Under the pieces are notes generated by a model that was not told the DNA's origin, searched no databases, and saw nothing but the letters and a program-made list of their open reading frames with translations. Both the position numbers and the translations under genes were made by a program. A stretch of 64,000 bases of DNA. Source: Gentiana macrophylla (lineage: Eukaryota > Streptophyta > Magnoliopsida > Gentianales > Gentianaceae). Within the stretch, counting starts at the first letter, position 1; each line of letters opens with the position of its first letter. Positions 23,017 to 35,540 of this stretch are shown here, piece after piece. Where the stretch lies: assembly GCA_026214975.1 (NCBI GenBank), contig CM047805.1, positions 192,085,620 to 192,149,619 on the forward strand, read 5' to 3'.

Positions 23017-24771
23017 TGTTGGTCCCTTGGAAAGGCTAATACAAGTTTAGAGGGGAGGTGAATAAACTTGTCACCAAAAACTAGATTAATTAATAATTAA
23101 GGTTCAGTTTTAACTTGTGTGGATTTGAGCTGACAAAGCTGAGTCTAAGTCAAACTAACTTATACAAAACCGAGTCAACCGGCAGCGGATATAGATTTTA
23201 GCCTTTAACTGGATCTTGTTGATTCTATAAGAAAAAAATTTGGTTATGCAAGCGAATCTCAGTGAATGTCGGTTTGTGAAGCTATGTATGCTTATAACAA
23301 TCAGTTTCAGTATGATGTATAAACTAATATAAATGTTGTAAAAATAAGTAAATGCGTAAAGTAAGTAGAGCAAGAATTATAGTGGTTCCAGGTGATATAA
23401 TCATGTCATTCCACTCTTCCCCTGTGATGTAGGAGGAGAATTTCACTATAATACGCTGTTACGAAAAGTCCTATATGATAGTCCTTGACTAATCTTTAGT
23501 GTCACTATCTAAACAATCAAAGAACAGGTTGGATTGCTGCTCTCCAAATGCTTGAACCACTGGTTCTTAGAGGGTTGTATTGTCTCTTCACCAGCTACCA
23601 CCACAAACACAGTCTACCCGACTGCAAATGTCACAACTGTCCTTGGCAACTCCTTGACTGGATTGCTTCATAGTCTAAACCTTTGATTAAGAATCAAAGT
23701 TGGGCTGAGAATCAATAAATTGATTCTTGCTTGTGGCTTTTCAAAGTGTTGAAATCTGAATATAATCGATGTAGCTTGAACACTTGAAGAAATTCTTGAT
23801 ATGATCTTGTTGAGCGCAGATATTGATAGCAATTCGAATGAACTAGACTTGTGCACAAAAATGCTTGTAATCTTGTTAATTCGGTGTTTGACCCTTGGTG
23901 CAAAGTCTTATATTTATAGTGTGAGGTCCAACGTTCATCTTGCTTGAATTTGAATTGTATCAACGTCTATATTTTCATATGTCAGGTGTCAGTGACCGTT
24001 CTGACATGTCAGTTCTTCATCCAATAAAAATCCTTGATTTATAACGTTGAATGTACTTTCGATTTGCTTGGATGGTTGACTATAAAGCGAAGTTTCTGAT
24101 CGCTTTTATCTTTGAGTGTGTCGATTTTCGATTTGTTAAGCGACTTAGAGCATTAAGCGAGTTTTACTCTTCTTCAAAATCTCAAGATTTCATATATCGA
24201 TTTTATGTGGTGAATCAGATTACACCATTTATTATCTGAGATCATCTAAGATATCATTGTCCTTATGATACTTAGGTATTCTTTCAAGATCCATAAAGTC
24301 AGTCCAGGCCATCACAGACTTATCTGAATTCTAACTTTACAGTCTCGGCTTAAAAATCTTAGAATCGAGTTTGAACCCTCGGTTCTTCAATCTTCTTAAG
24401 CGATCTGTGTCCTCGATTCTTCAAATCTCGAGTTTGTTCCTCACCTTGATTCTAGATAAGCCAACCGAGTCTCAGTGTCCTCGGCTAACTTACATTCTTC
24501 AATTCCCGAGTGAACTTGATTACAGAGTGTATATATTGATCTTATGTTAAGTTCCGATTTTTAGATGATTTTGAGTTTCGGATTTCGACACTTCTATCTA
24601 TTACGAGCTTATGCGATATAACCTATAAAATTATCAGACTCTAGTAAAACTTACATTCAGTTCTAGACATCTTTTAGCATTCTACTGTAACAGCTAGTTT
24701 CAGCACTTCATCAATGGGGTATAAACAAACATGAGATGAATCATCATCAAAACTAAATTTTATTTCCAACA
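23017..24771. mobile_element. Solo LTR, 1755 bp, TSD GTTTG (SIRE/Maximus Copia-like)
   Basis: The segment begins TGTTGGTCCCTTGGA and ends TTTCCAACA, an inverted TGTTGG/CCAACA pair. GTTTG is duplicated exactly on both sides (23012-23016 and 24772-24776). There is no interior coding region or second LTR, so it arose by recombination between two LTRs. The start (TGTTGGTCCCTTG followed by 'tctagaggggaggtgaa'-like sequence) recalls Maximus/SIRE LTRs, which are unusually long. Confidence 0.85.
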
Positions 24772-24776
24772 GTTTG

Positions 24777-25765
24777 TGTGTATGAAATACATGTTTAATG
24801 TTATGTATGATCACGTGTAACCATTATTGGTAAGAAATGAAATATGCATTGTGTGTAAGGTGATATGTGTTATGTGATATGAAAGATAGAGTAAAGAAGC
24901 ATGTTAAAGTGTGCATGATGACGATATGTAACGGCACACGGTGTGCTATACATGACAACGATAGTAACAATGCATAACACTGAGTAAATGAAAGTAATGA
25001 ATAAATAATCAATCTTCGAGGGATATTGGTATCAGTTTCCCTACTCATGGACAAGAGTACTATGTACATGCCAATTAATTCTCGAGGGTCTCTGACATCA
25101 GTTTCCATGCTCACGGGTAATAATAGTGAGCACATGCCAGGCCAAGCAGTTTCATTGTCAATGGGCTATAATATTGGACATTTGGTTTGTCTCAATTAAG
25201 TAAAGAAAGAGCAAGCTCTTCATGTTGGGCCGAGCAAGCTCTTCATTTGTGAAAGATGACGTGGAACTTTACCATTATCCCAGTAAATGGTATAGTTCCG
25301 TTTGATGCTAATGTTTCCTTGTTGAGCGTCATATGCTCACCTCTTTACTTTACCACCACACAGATGATCAATTTTAGTAGCATCATGAGGGCAAGGTTGG
25401 AAGTGGCCATTTGTTCCTACTACTCCCATCTCGGTACATTATTCATAGAACTGGGGTATCTTCAATGATCATATTTTCTTCTATTAGTTCAGGGTGATCT
25501 TCACCATCCGTGAGAACGAAGTTATAAATATCCATAAGTACTGGTATTTGAAGTATGATAAAGCTCGTTGTAATCCGGAAAGTGAGATAGCAGAAGTTGA
25601 TATATTTCTATTAATTTGAGAAACATATGATGTCATAAGAATGTTGTATGGTTGCAGCACAAGAATGCTTTATATACGTATTACACATCAATTGTGATTA
25701 AAGTAACGTGAGTTTTATCATGTCTTAATTTCCGTACTATATCGCAACTTATCAGACTTCATAAT
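24777..25765. other. Non-coding repeat-like sequence right of the solo LTR
   Basis: This continues the segment interrupted by the solo LTR. It contains the duplicated 'cgagggatattggtatcag' / 'cgagggtctctgacatcag' block (about 25017 and 25082) and a doubled 'gagcaagctcttcat' phrase (about 25208 and 25229). An open stretch at 25256-25468 has no recognisable similarity. Confidence 0.35.
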
Positions 25766-26109
25766 TCGAAAAAAAAAAAAAAATACTAAAAGCAATGCTC
25801 TTAAAATGTCTTTAACCCCTTTTCATTTTTTGGTTCTCCTTATCAACCCCTCCAGATGAAAAATTGCTATCATAATTATTATAAATCTTTTGAGTAAGAA
25901 GAAACTAAAGCGTGTTTCGTTTTTTTTACTTTCTTTTTTCTTTTTCATCGCAGACTTTAATGTCTTTTTCCGATCAAAACCTTCTTGTTTTTGTGTGAAA
26001 TGCCAAACTTTTAGAAACCAAAAAATTATGTTTACTCCCACTAAAAATAAACAAGATGCCGTGTCGGATTATAACTTTATCATAATTCAAAGTTTGACGG
26101 GCAATGTTT

Positions 26110-26250
26110 CATACACTAGTGGTTGCTACTAGGGTCTATCCGGGTTTTTTAGTGAGATGATCCGAGTTCAATCCTCCATCCTCGTAGATTAAAAAAAAGA
26201 TTTCGTTCCGGTGGGAAAAAAAAAAAAAAAACAAAAAAAAACAACAAAGT
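26110..26250 (+). mobile_element. Possible SINE with A-rich tail
   Basis: A tRNA-like pair of promoter boxes is suggested by 'tagtggttgctac' and 'gatccgagttcaatcctcc', followed about 70 bases later by a long A-rich tail (26214-26246). The B box is imperfect. No target duplication was confirmed. Confidence 0.3.
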
Positions 26251-27099
26251 TTGACGACCACTAAAATGATAGCATCTCTAAAATGTTCTATTTATTCTAT
26301 TTCAATTATCGTTTGGCAAATGTAACAAAACACGCAAGTGAATTGTCAGCCACCTCTTTCTTATCATATAGTAGTAATATAATAGTAAACACCACTAAAA
26401 ATAAAAAAATAAAGATAACGCATGGAGCGAGGATGAAGTATTTCTTGTTTTCATCTTATAATTACTCTTGTTGTCGTCATGATCAGCTTGAGAGGTAAAA
26501 ATATTTTATTTTACTATATATATATTATAGGTTTTTTCAGACCAACATTACAATAGGTGGAATGGAGAGAAATTATGTAAAATTAATTTTTAAGTTCCTC
26601 TACCAAATATAATAACACAAATTTGGATATATCATAATTCTTCTAGGATAAAATATTATCTACCAGAGTATTTCATAATGTCAATGATGATATTATCATA
26701 TACTACTATATATATCTATAAATTGTGTCAAATGCATGAGTAGTGTTTAATTTATGAAAACTAAAAAAGTCAAAATTAATTATAAATGTTAATTAGTAGT
26801 TTACTTGTTACCGTTTCTTTCTTATTTCGTCAGCCCCTTGGTGGCTCCCCTCCGCAAGCAGAAGTCCATTTTAACCTCATTGAGTATCTTTCATTTTTTC
26901 TATTTATATTTTGAGTAGTAATGTTGATGACAAAATCACTCGATCACAATGAAGGAGACAAGTTGGTTTTAGTTTTAAAAAAAAAATAGGTTTTTGTCCA
27001 AAAAGACTAATTTGTGATTTAATAGAGTTTCCAGGATACAGTTATTTTATAAGGACAAAACACAGCTTATTTGACTAAATTACCCTTTTTCCCCTCCCC

Positions 27100-28190
27100 C
27101 TTTACATGTTTTAACAGCCTGATTTGCGTTCCTTATCCCCCCAAATGTTGAAGCCGCCGTCCACAACTCAAAATACGGTGATATCCTTCCAATTTAATGC
27201 TTCGATTCAGTGGATTTGCAACACGAGTTTCCAAATTCGTGAAGGCTTGCTACGATTCTGCAACCGATTCTCTGTGTCTTATGGAAGACATTTAAATTAT
27301 GGATTCGCAGCTTCTCCATTCGAATGGCGTGGCATTTCTGATGTCAAAGATTGAAGCTTCTCCATTTCTGATGTGAAAGATTCGCAGCCGAAAGCTTCAC
27401 AGGCTGATTCGGACCTGATTCGGACAAAAGGAATTAAACCCATTGGAAATGTCACGCTTATGGTCAAAAGGAATTAAACCCATTCGGACCTGTTTCTGTT
27501 TGGAATTGGATTTATGGGTTTAATTCCAATGGCCGATTGTCAGGTTTTTATGGGCGTGGTCAATCAAATCACAGGCTGATTCGGACCTTTATTGTCTCGA
27601 TTCGGTTCTATTTATGATGGGCATTAGGATTTGGGGATGATTTGGGGAGGAGGAGGAGAGGTGACGACTGTGCCGCCTGAAGTTGCGGATTTCCGGCGGA
27701 GAAGGAGGCGTGACGTCGCACCAGTATCACAGGCTGTATTTTTATTTTTATTTTTTGAAAAAGTTTAGGGTTTAGGGTTATTCTTATTAATTTTGTAGCG
27801 TTACTACATTTTTGATGTCTTTTATCTATTTTATGTCTTTATTCTTCTACTCGTTTATTGGATTTTACGACATTTTACGGGTTGTTAATACTTCTTTTTA
27901 GGTTTATTACATTACTTGTTTATTGGACGTTCTGACATTTTAATGTTATGGGTACATTCTTTCTGAATTCTGACATTTTACTGTGGTATTCATTACTTAT
28001 TTTTTAACAAATAAGGGTTGTTACTACTTGTTTTTACTTTTAGGCCGTTCACTACTTTTTTCATTGGATATTACAACATTTTATAATTATTACTACTTGT
28101 TTGATGGTATTCTTATTTGTAGAAGGGTAAAAAGTAATAAGGGGTATTTTTGTCCAAATATTTTGTTTTGTCCTTTATAACATCCGAAAA
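27100..28190. repeat. Mosaic of short direct repeats, unclassified
   Basis: Short phrases recur in shuffled order: 'cacaggctgattcggacct' (27389, 27570), 'aaaaggaattaaacccatt' (27426, 27467), 'gcttctccatttctgatgt'-like units (27310-27380). The right half repeats a degenerate unit 'tttattggatnttacgacattttan' several times. A GC-rich island at about 27640-27720 looks codon-like but has no long frame. No known element is recognised. Confidence 0.45.
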
Positions 28191-28199
28191 GAAAAATTT

Positions 28200-29669
28200 T
28201 CTCATGTAGCCGAATTCGTATTTTTTTTTTTTTTCTTCTACAGTCACCTTCTCCTAAAAAAAAAATAGGGTATGTTATGCCGTGGTGGTTGAGGATTATG
28301 CACGTAACATTTAATTTAATATGCTAACCGGGGATATAATTTAGTTATGTTGCAGCCGGCATCGTACGTACGACTGCTAATATCGGTCCATCAAGCGATT
28401 AGTTATAAAATTTAGATTCTTTCATTTTTTTTTTCATGCCTTCACAACACACTGCAACACCCATGCGCAGAAAATTGCCTTTATTATCCCTTTCCTTTTT
28501 TTTTTTCCGAAAATTAAAATTTTGTAGTTGACCATCAAGCAAATGTTGGCCTTTTACTAATCAAATTTAAGAAAAATAATGCGAATCATGTATTCATGTG
28601 GATTTAGAAAAGACATTAAGGCTGTTAACAAAACCAATACCGCGCCACAAATGCTGCAGCAACTTATCATTTATTTTAAATGTGACTCCTCATGTCTCAC
28701 ACGATGAGTGAAGATATTAATCGATTAGAAACCCAGTGGCTGGAGCCCCATGTCTCACGAGATGAATGAAAATATTAATCAGAAATCCAGTGGCTGGAGT
28801 CATGAGCTATGAAAGAACTGAGAGAAGTCCTTAATTTACGGGATTCGAGTCTCCACGCTACAGCTTAAGCATTCAATGACTTTATTACTAGGCTATGTCC
28901 TAGGGACTCCAACAAATTACCATATTTGACAAATTTTATGATGGTCAATGATCACCAAACTCAATCTTGATTCGAATGGTTAATAAATTGATCTACATAC
29001 TTACAATCATTTATGTGATAACGCATGTCCCTTCAATAGCTCAAGTATCTTTTTTACTCTTTTTTTTTATTTTTTTATTTTTTTTTTATGTTTTAAAAAT
29101 CCAAAGTATAATTTGTCCCACGTCCAACCTATAAAATCCTGGACACATGACATAAAGAGACTAAAAAGTTATACTTCCGTCTCATTTTAAATATTCATCT
29201 TTTCTTTTTAAAATGTTTCAAATTAGTGTTGTACGTTAATTATTTCTTTAAATACCCTTATATATATTTACAACAAAAAAAAAAGTGCAATATTACATCA
29301 ACAACCAGGTCAAAGTAGAAACTTAAAATGGGCTAGATGCTTAGAGGGTGAAAAGAAGAAGAAAAAAGATTTAGATAAAATGTAAAAGTGCCGAGACAAA
29401 AGATTAAGAAAATGAAGTAAAATTAATGAACTAAAAGGGAACATCACACATTACTCCCTCTTAAGAAATCATATAGATACAAAATTAAGGTAAATGCAAA
29501 AAGATAGTAAAACTACATGCATAAGTTGTTGTTTTGTACTAACTCTTAAATAATTAAGCTCATTTAAATGTCTCTAAATTTATTAGGTTTGGCTGATGTT
29601 GCCAAGTTGCAGAAAATCCAACCATTCCTTGCTTCATAAAGCCACTGTCCATTCCAGCATCAACACAGC

Positions 29670-29704
<35 letters not shown>

Positions 29705-30361
29705 GCCCTACGGCTATCAAACCCTTCTTAGCAAGCAACGCCCCCTTTCCAATCAATCAATCTAATCATCTGTCGTTAATTCTTACATATTACATTGTAA
29801 TGCAAACTAGGAGCCCCGATCCTTTGCAATCACTTTACAGTACTGTGAAAGACATGCACACGCGTATCTGTTTCACAACGATATGAAAGTCACAGTATTG
29901 TAAAGTGCACTGCACAAGATCCAGGTTGTGAAAACTAAGGAGGCAACCTTTGATAGAAATTCCAAACAATTTGCGCCGTGTTATATTATATACATAATCT
30001 CGTTACATCACATTTACATCTTGATTAGCAGGGCTTTTTGCATTGGTCACCGGGATTTGTCCCAACACTTCACATATCAAGTTTGTAAAATGTGCTTTAG
30101 AGATTAGTCTCTGCATGATTTAGTATTACAGATCAATTCTGACAATAAATACTACTATAAGTGTACGGTGCGCCTATATTAGTAAGCACAAATTCGTATA
30201 CTCAATACATATATGCACAAACAAACTCTGTTACAGAAAACAGCCAAATTATGATGTGAAGAATTCACAATGCTGAAAAACGTGTAAAACCCCACACGTT
30301 CTGCATACTACCCATTGCAAATGCTTCACATATTAATTTTGAAAAAAGTGAAAAATCCCAG
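28200..30361. other. Intergenic DNA between the OTU and kinase genes
   Basis: No gene is recognised. It holds a decayed Stowaway-type pair of ends ('tacttccgtctcattttaaa' at about 29171 and 'attactccctctta' at about 29450), an (AT)n tract at about 29671-29700, and the hairpin at 29818-29922. Confidence 0.5.
29818..29922. repeat. Imperfect inverted repeat, hairpin with ~32-nt arms
   Basis: Arm 29818-29848 (contains CAATCACTTTACAGTACTGTG) pairs with 29890-29922 (contains CACAGTATTGTAAAGTGCA) across a loop of about 41 bases. It could be a very small MITE or a hairpin transcript. Confidence 0.5.
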
Positions 30362-30405
30362 ATGATATCCTTTGATACTTTGGGTGGTGAGAGAGGAAGC
30401 AATCA

Positions 30406-33400
30406 TCAAAAGTTTTTCACCAACTTAGATGGGAAGAACCGATCTAACCAACCGACATCTATCGACCTTTTTTTACCATTTTTGTCAACCTCCTTTACTG
30501 CTGAAGTTGTGATCCTCTTTTGCTGCTCCACAATCTTAACCAACGGTTCTGGACAGCCGATTATTCCTCCCGATGACTCGATAACATGATTTATCATTTC
30601 CACCACTTCACTCATTTTTGGGCGTGCTTTTGCTTGTCTGGACAAGCACCGGTTCGCAATGAAGGAAAGTTTATGAGCAGACTTAATAAAAGCAGCATCT
30701 CTCACAAGCCTTGGGTCTAATATCTGCTGAAACTTTTTAGCATCTGTCAAATGCGGTTTAACCCACTCGAGAAGTGTTTGCTCTCTTTTAGGCCGGTTTC
30801 GATCAAATGGGCGTCTACCTGTGATGAGTTCGTACAGAAACACCCCATAGCTCCATACGTCACTCTTTGATGTCAGCCGACCTGTTTGAACGTACTCTGG
30901 AGCCGAATATCCCATTGTTCCAACTACCTGATGAGATACATAGCAGCTTGCACAGTATTACACAACAGAAAAACACAAGCGATTACAGTTTTTTAATTTC
31001 CTGCAAAATTCGTAACGTACAACCGTTGTACATGAATGCATCGACATGAGGTAATCAATTTTGGTCTCTTTCACATAATAGGAGTGTCTATGAGTGAGTT
31101 GGGATGCGTCATAGCCATCTACGTGCTACAACAGTTGTACTATAAAATCTCTCTAAGTTCACAGGTCCGAACATCTATAGAACAGAACTCCACAAACTTT
31201 GAGCCAGTTTCATCATTCATAGACACTAAGATAACACAAAAAGAGATGCTCTTATTGAATGATATATATGCAATTTTAGCAGCTTTACAAGTTGCGAAAT
31301 TGTTTTAGTTCGTTATACGAAAGTTACTTTCGGCTGCTGCAAATAAACATCCTACTAACAAATCAAAATTTTTAAGGAATTAGCAAACATACCGCAGTTG
31401 AGACATGAGTTAGTCCTTCTAAAGGTCCCAACCTAGCCATTCCAAAATCTGACAGCTTTGCATTCCATTGCTCATCCAACAGAATGTTTGAAGATTTGAA
31501 GTCTCTGAATATGATCTACAAAGTTTTGTACAAGACAGTTGCTCTTAACGCTCGAGGGACGAATCACAAGTAAAAGCACAAAGCATATTGCTTCCCCCCC
31601 CCCCCCCCCCCCTATTATCAACCTTTACCGATTGAAGACAAGAGAAGAAATCTTATAATCCTGCTACAAGTAGTAAATAAGCACCTGAAAATCCATTTCC
31701 TCGTGCAAGTATGCTAAGCCACGAGCAGCATCTCGGGCTATCTTCAGCCTCATAATCCAAGAGAGTGTTGCATTTGACCTAGCCGATAAATGATCTTCTA
31801 TGCTTCCATTGGGCATATATTTCGTAGACAAGAAGCCGTTGGATTCCTCTCTCGTCATCTTCTGCACAATAACCCACCAATTTTACAAGATTTGGGTGTT
31901 CCACAACTCCCAGAACATTAACCTCTGTCACCCACTCTTTGTGACCCTGTTGGAAAAGGCAACAAGAAAGTCAATTATGGGAACAGCTTCAGAGGCACTT
32001 GAGAAGTTGCCTTGGAAACAAACTACATGTTACACGCATAAAAGGAAGTAAATCAAAAAACTAAAGCATGTTTGACGTTCGGAGTAAAAAAGATTGGAAA
32101 ACAGAATACAGGAGAAGCTTAATACCGGTCTCCCTGTTAGTTTTTTGGTGTAGGTTTAAAGTTAACAAAAAGATACATGAACCCTCCAACATCATATAAA
32201 ACTACCAAGAAATGAAGTATCTCAAGAAGCCAAATTTAAAGTCATGGAAGACAGAAAAAGTTTTGAAGCTCATTCATCTTGAACGCAATCTAACGGATGT
32301 GAAGGTAACGAAACATTGGACCATCCGAATTGAAAGAACCAACAAGCGTTGCCGGAGACTGACGATTAGACAACAATATTTACCAGCAACAAATCAATAA
32401 TACTCTTAGAAGACTTTAAAACATCAAAGAATCCAAAGAAGAATGACAGCTAAAATCATGAGAAAGAGGAGTTGAGGGTTTCTAGTTAATTTGATGAACC
32501 CTCACCCGGATGTGTACTCTGACTCGAGGCTACAAGTGCCGAGTTAGGCTCAGATAATGTAATTTTGTAGCTTACTACCTTCTTCCAGTTGATTTATTTA
32601 TATGGAGTTTAATGTTTACAAGAAGTATAAGGATAATAATAAACAACGAAGTATCGTAACAAAAAAATTCTTCTCACCAACCAGCATCAACTACTGACCG
32701 TTGATTGCATTGACGACATCAAGTACTGCACTCTTCTGATTACGACAAGTCATAACACCAAAAGACTAAACCACCTTGCATAGCTAGCTAATTAAATTGT
32801 TTGGGAAAATTATGTACAAAAGGACAATAACTTTGCAAAAGTCAGCCCACAATGGAAATCGATAATTTCCATTTTCTTTCTTAACTTATTTTGTGAATGG
32901 GAGCAGCATTGATACACCAAACATTCATCATTTCTTATATCAATAGCAGGTCGCCGCATACAATATCTACCCAATCATAAGGCTTATATAAAGCCAGAAC
33001 AATGTAGAACTTAACACCAGCAGTAATGTATTGATTATTAACTAATGATGAACCACGTGATAGAAAAATATGGCAACTGCATATGAATTCTAACACAATC
33101 CATATTAAGATATTATCAAGTCATCCCCAAGATTTATCTTGTTCCTTATATAGAACCCATGTAACCATGCCTAGTATACCTACCTACCATTTACTGGTTA
33201 TGAAGATATCGTTCAATTCAATTAATCACTTAATTATGGTCATCATAATGGAATGTAAAAAGATCCTTGCCTGCAATCCCCTTCTACCGAGTTGTTTTAT
33301 GGCGACATCAGACTTTGTGCTAGGATCATCAATATTCTTGATTGCAGCTTTGTACACACACCCAAAGCCACCTTCACCGAGCTTTGTAGAACGAGTAAAA

Positions 33401-33643
33401 TTCTTGGTTACAACTTTTAGCTCAGAAAAGAAGAACCCTCAAATTATTGGGCCTCTCAGACAAACTAGGAAGCTGGTTCCTTCCCGGGACTCACTACTGG
33501 TGTCTGATGCATTCTGGGAATTTAACTCACTTCCTAATTGCCTGACGTCGAAATCAGTTGATGCAGATCCAGATATCTGGACTGAGATTGGTTTGATTGT
33601 CGGTTACCTCATCTTTTCTACCACAGAAGTAGAACCACTTCAT
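30406..33643 (-). CDS. Receptor-like cytoplasmic kinase VII (PCRK/PBL type), frame-disrupted
   Basis: Exons: 33643-33271, 31946-31685, 31515-31393, 30927-30406, about 426 residues in all (PCRK1 is about that size). Arabidopsis PCRK1/2 are membrane-anchored kinases acting downstream of pattern-recognition receptors in immunity. Features seen: glycine loop GEGGFGCVY, lysine in VAIKQL, HRD-equivalent [11 protein letters not shown] in [12 protein letters not shown] in YSAPEYVQ, and subdomain XI through RPKMSE. Intron 1 starts GC (CAG|GCAAGG). The frame is broken: exon 2 has 262 bases where 261 are needed (AAA for AA at 31820-31822, in LLVYE/YMPN). Exon 1 needs three frame changes: near 33585, near 33485, and in the LRV-FFSELK stretch near 33430. 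It is either a recent pseudogene or contains consensus errors, since every splice site and catalytic residue survives. Confidence 0.82.
31589..31612. repeat. Poly(C) tract
   Basis: A run of about 22 C residues lies inside intron 2 of the kinase gene, 70-100 bases from exon 3. It is unusual in such AT-rich DNA and prone to miscalling. Confidence 0.8.
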
Positions 33644-34640
33644 AGCCTTTAATTGGACCACAACTCTGTAGTGCAGATCCAACAATAGACATAAGAAATC
33701 TATTAAATGCTCTGATAAAGGCAGGTAAAGAAACAAAAAAAATATAAAGATCGATCTTCTTCGTGGAAAAGATGTAATAATTAACTATCCAGGAGAATAA
33801 CATCTTCTGTGTTTCGAATTCATATATTGAACAAAACCATTTGCTTAGGAGATTCATGCAAACATAAGGGATGTTGACAACACTAAAATAAAGTACAATG
33901 AATTCAGCATTATCTAATGTAAAGCTTAAACCCAACAGAAACAAAGAAAATTCCTCATAAATTTTGAGCATTCGATATCGCAAACGAATTTGCAGTACAA
34001 ATGGCCAAGTCCTGCATATTACATGTATTATAACAGAGTGAATTTGAAAGTAAAATTAGCAACCCAAGACAAATGGCGGTAAATCACATGAATGTGTTGG
34101 AATTAATTCTTACTAATATATATCATGTATAGCTACAAAATACAAATTGACATATCAATCAGGCAGTAAAACTGTCATTTGTGCTTAAGTGATAGTTCGT
34201 CTAGAAAATGACAAATAAAAGTTTGCCTTTGAAAACTTTATGCCGTAAATAGGAGGACACCACCACCACCAAGGCACCAACCCTGGCTCCCCGAAGAACA
34301 AAAAAGAAAAAGGTTTGGGTTTACCAGAGTACACATGATTTTATGACAATCATTAAGAGATCACAAGAAGTACACATGCCTCCTGTTTGATTAATAGGCG
34401 ATACAATACAATAAACAAAAAACAAAAAACAAAACAAGGGAAATGAGAAGCAGAAAAGAAAGAGTAATACCAAAGTAATTGCTGAAATTCACCCTTGCCC
34501 TTCACACCTCAATGATTTCAAAGATTGAAGCAGTGGGAACACGAAGGGAATTATTACAGATAGAAGAAGAAAAAATGGCTGGAATCCGGAAGATAAATGA
34601 AAAGGAAAAGACTTGGTGAAGTCAAGTAGTACTAGTAGAC
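33644..34640 (-). other. 5' leader and leader intron of the kinase gene
   Basis: A likely leader exon (about 34600-34471) ends at TTACTTTG|GTATTAC. The next acceptor would be just upstream of the ATG, within about 40 bases of 33680. No coding sequence is seen between them. Promoter boxes upstream of 34600 are not clear. Confidence 0.4.
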
Positions 34641-34802
34641 TTGTAGTAGTATTGTGGCAACTGACTTACTGACTCAGTCAACATTAGCTAACAGAATAAA
34701 TGATAGGCCCCTCCCTCCCTATGACTGAAGATTTACGAAACTGTCGCTGTAATATCATGAAATGCAACTACAGGTCCTATTAAATTTTTTTTTTTATAAT
34801 AA

Positions 34803-35049
34803 TACCGTCTGTCTCAGTCTCAAAATATAAGTCATCTTATATTTTCTGTTTTGTCTGTTATTTCAAATTACCAATGAAATATTTATTACTCTTTCCCTAT
34901 CTTATAATTAATTTATTATCAATCCAACCACTTTTCATTACGTAACATTATTTGAGATATTAACCTATAAATTTATGACATTTAACCATTTTATTAATTT
35001 GTGTGAAAACACCTATATATGAGGACGCATATTTTGGAAAGGAGGTAGT
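34803..35049. mobile_element. Decayed Stowaway-like MITE, same family as 15026-15344
   Basis: It shares 'aaaatataagtca', 'accaatgaa.atttattactctt' and 'caatccaaccactt' in the same order with the MITE at 15026-15344, and ends GGAGGTAGTA. It lies upstream of the kinase gene promoter. Both termini have diverged. Confidence 0.65.
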
Positions 35050-35424
35050 ATCGAATACAATCGTGACTAGTTCTATACTTCTATTGTTATCCGATGCATG
35101 GCAGAAATGATTATTTTATTTCAATGTAAACGGAATGAAAAATATCATTTCATCACGGATTGAACAAATGAAATGTAAATAAGAAGCAAATAAAAATATA
35201 TATACGTGGATGTTGGGTAAAAATGGATCGGGTGATAGAGTAAAGAGAAAATATACTGGATATTCGGTGATGAATGTCCATGTGTAATCGGAACAGGGAC
35301 GACTTTGGCGCTTAAGAGAGGTGCAAAAGGCATAATTCACACTCAAATTTTCGGAGAAATTCTTAATATATCCTCTTATAATAATAAGCTCAGATATGTA
35401 TATTATTTTGCATGATTTTACAAC

Positions 35425-35540
35425 AATTATTCTTTTAGTTCAATTGGTTAGAAACTTTGTTCCTCATCTTAAGGTCATGGGTTCGAGTTTTGGTTATTGG
35501 GTTTTTTTCCATTTTTGTTTTAATTTGGCCCCCACTGGAA
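35425..35540 (+). mobile_element. Possible tRNA-derived SINE fragment
   Basis: 'tagttcaattggttagaa' resembles an A box and 'catgggttcgagttttgg' a B box, spaced about 30 bases apart as in tRNA-derived SINEs. The right side runs into a tandem duplication. No tail or target duplication is defined. Confidence 0.35.

Noticed and set aside
33083..33652. 189-codon open frame on the plus strand
   Set aside because: It is antisense to kinase exon 1, whose minus-strand reading gives recognisable kinase motifs; the plus frame matches nothing.
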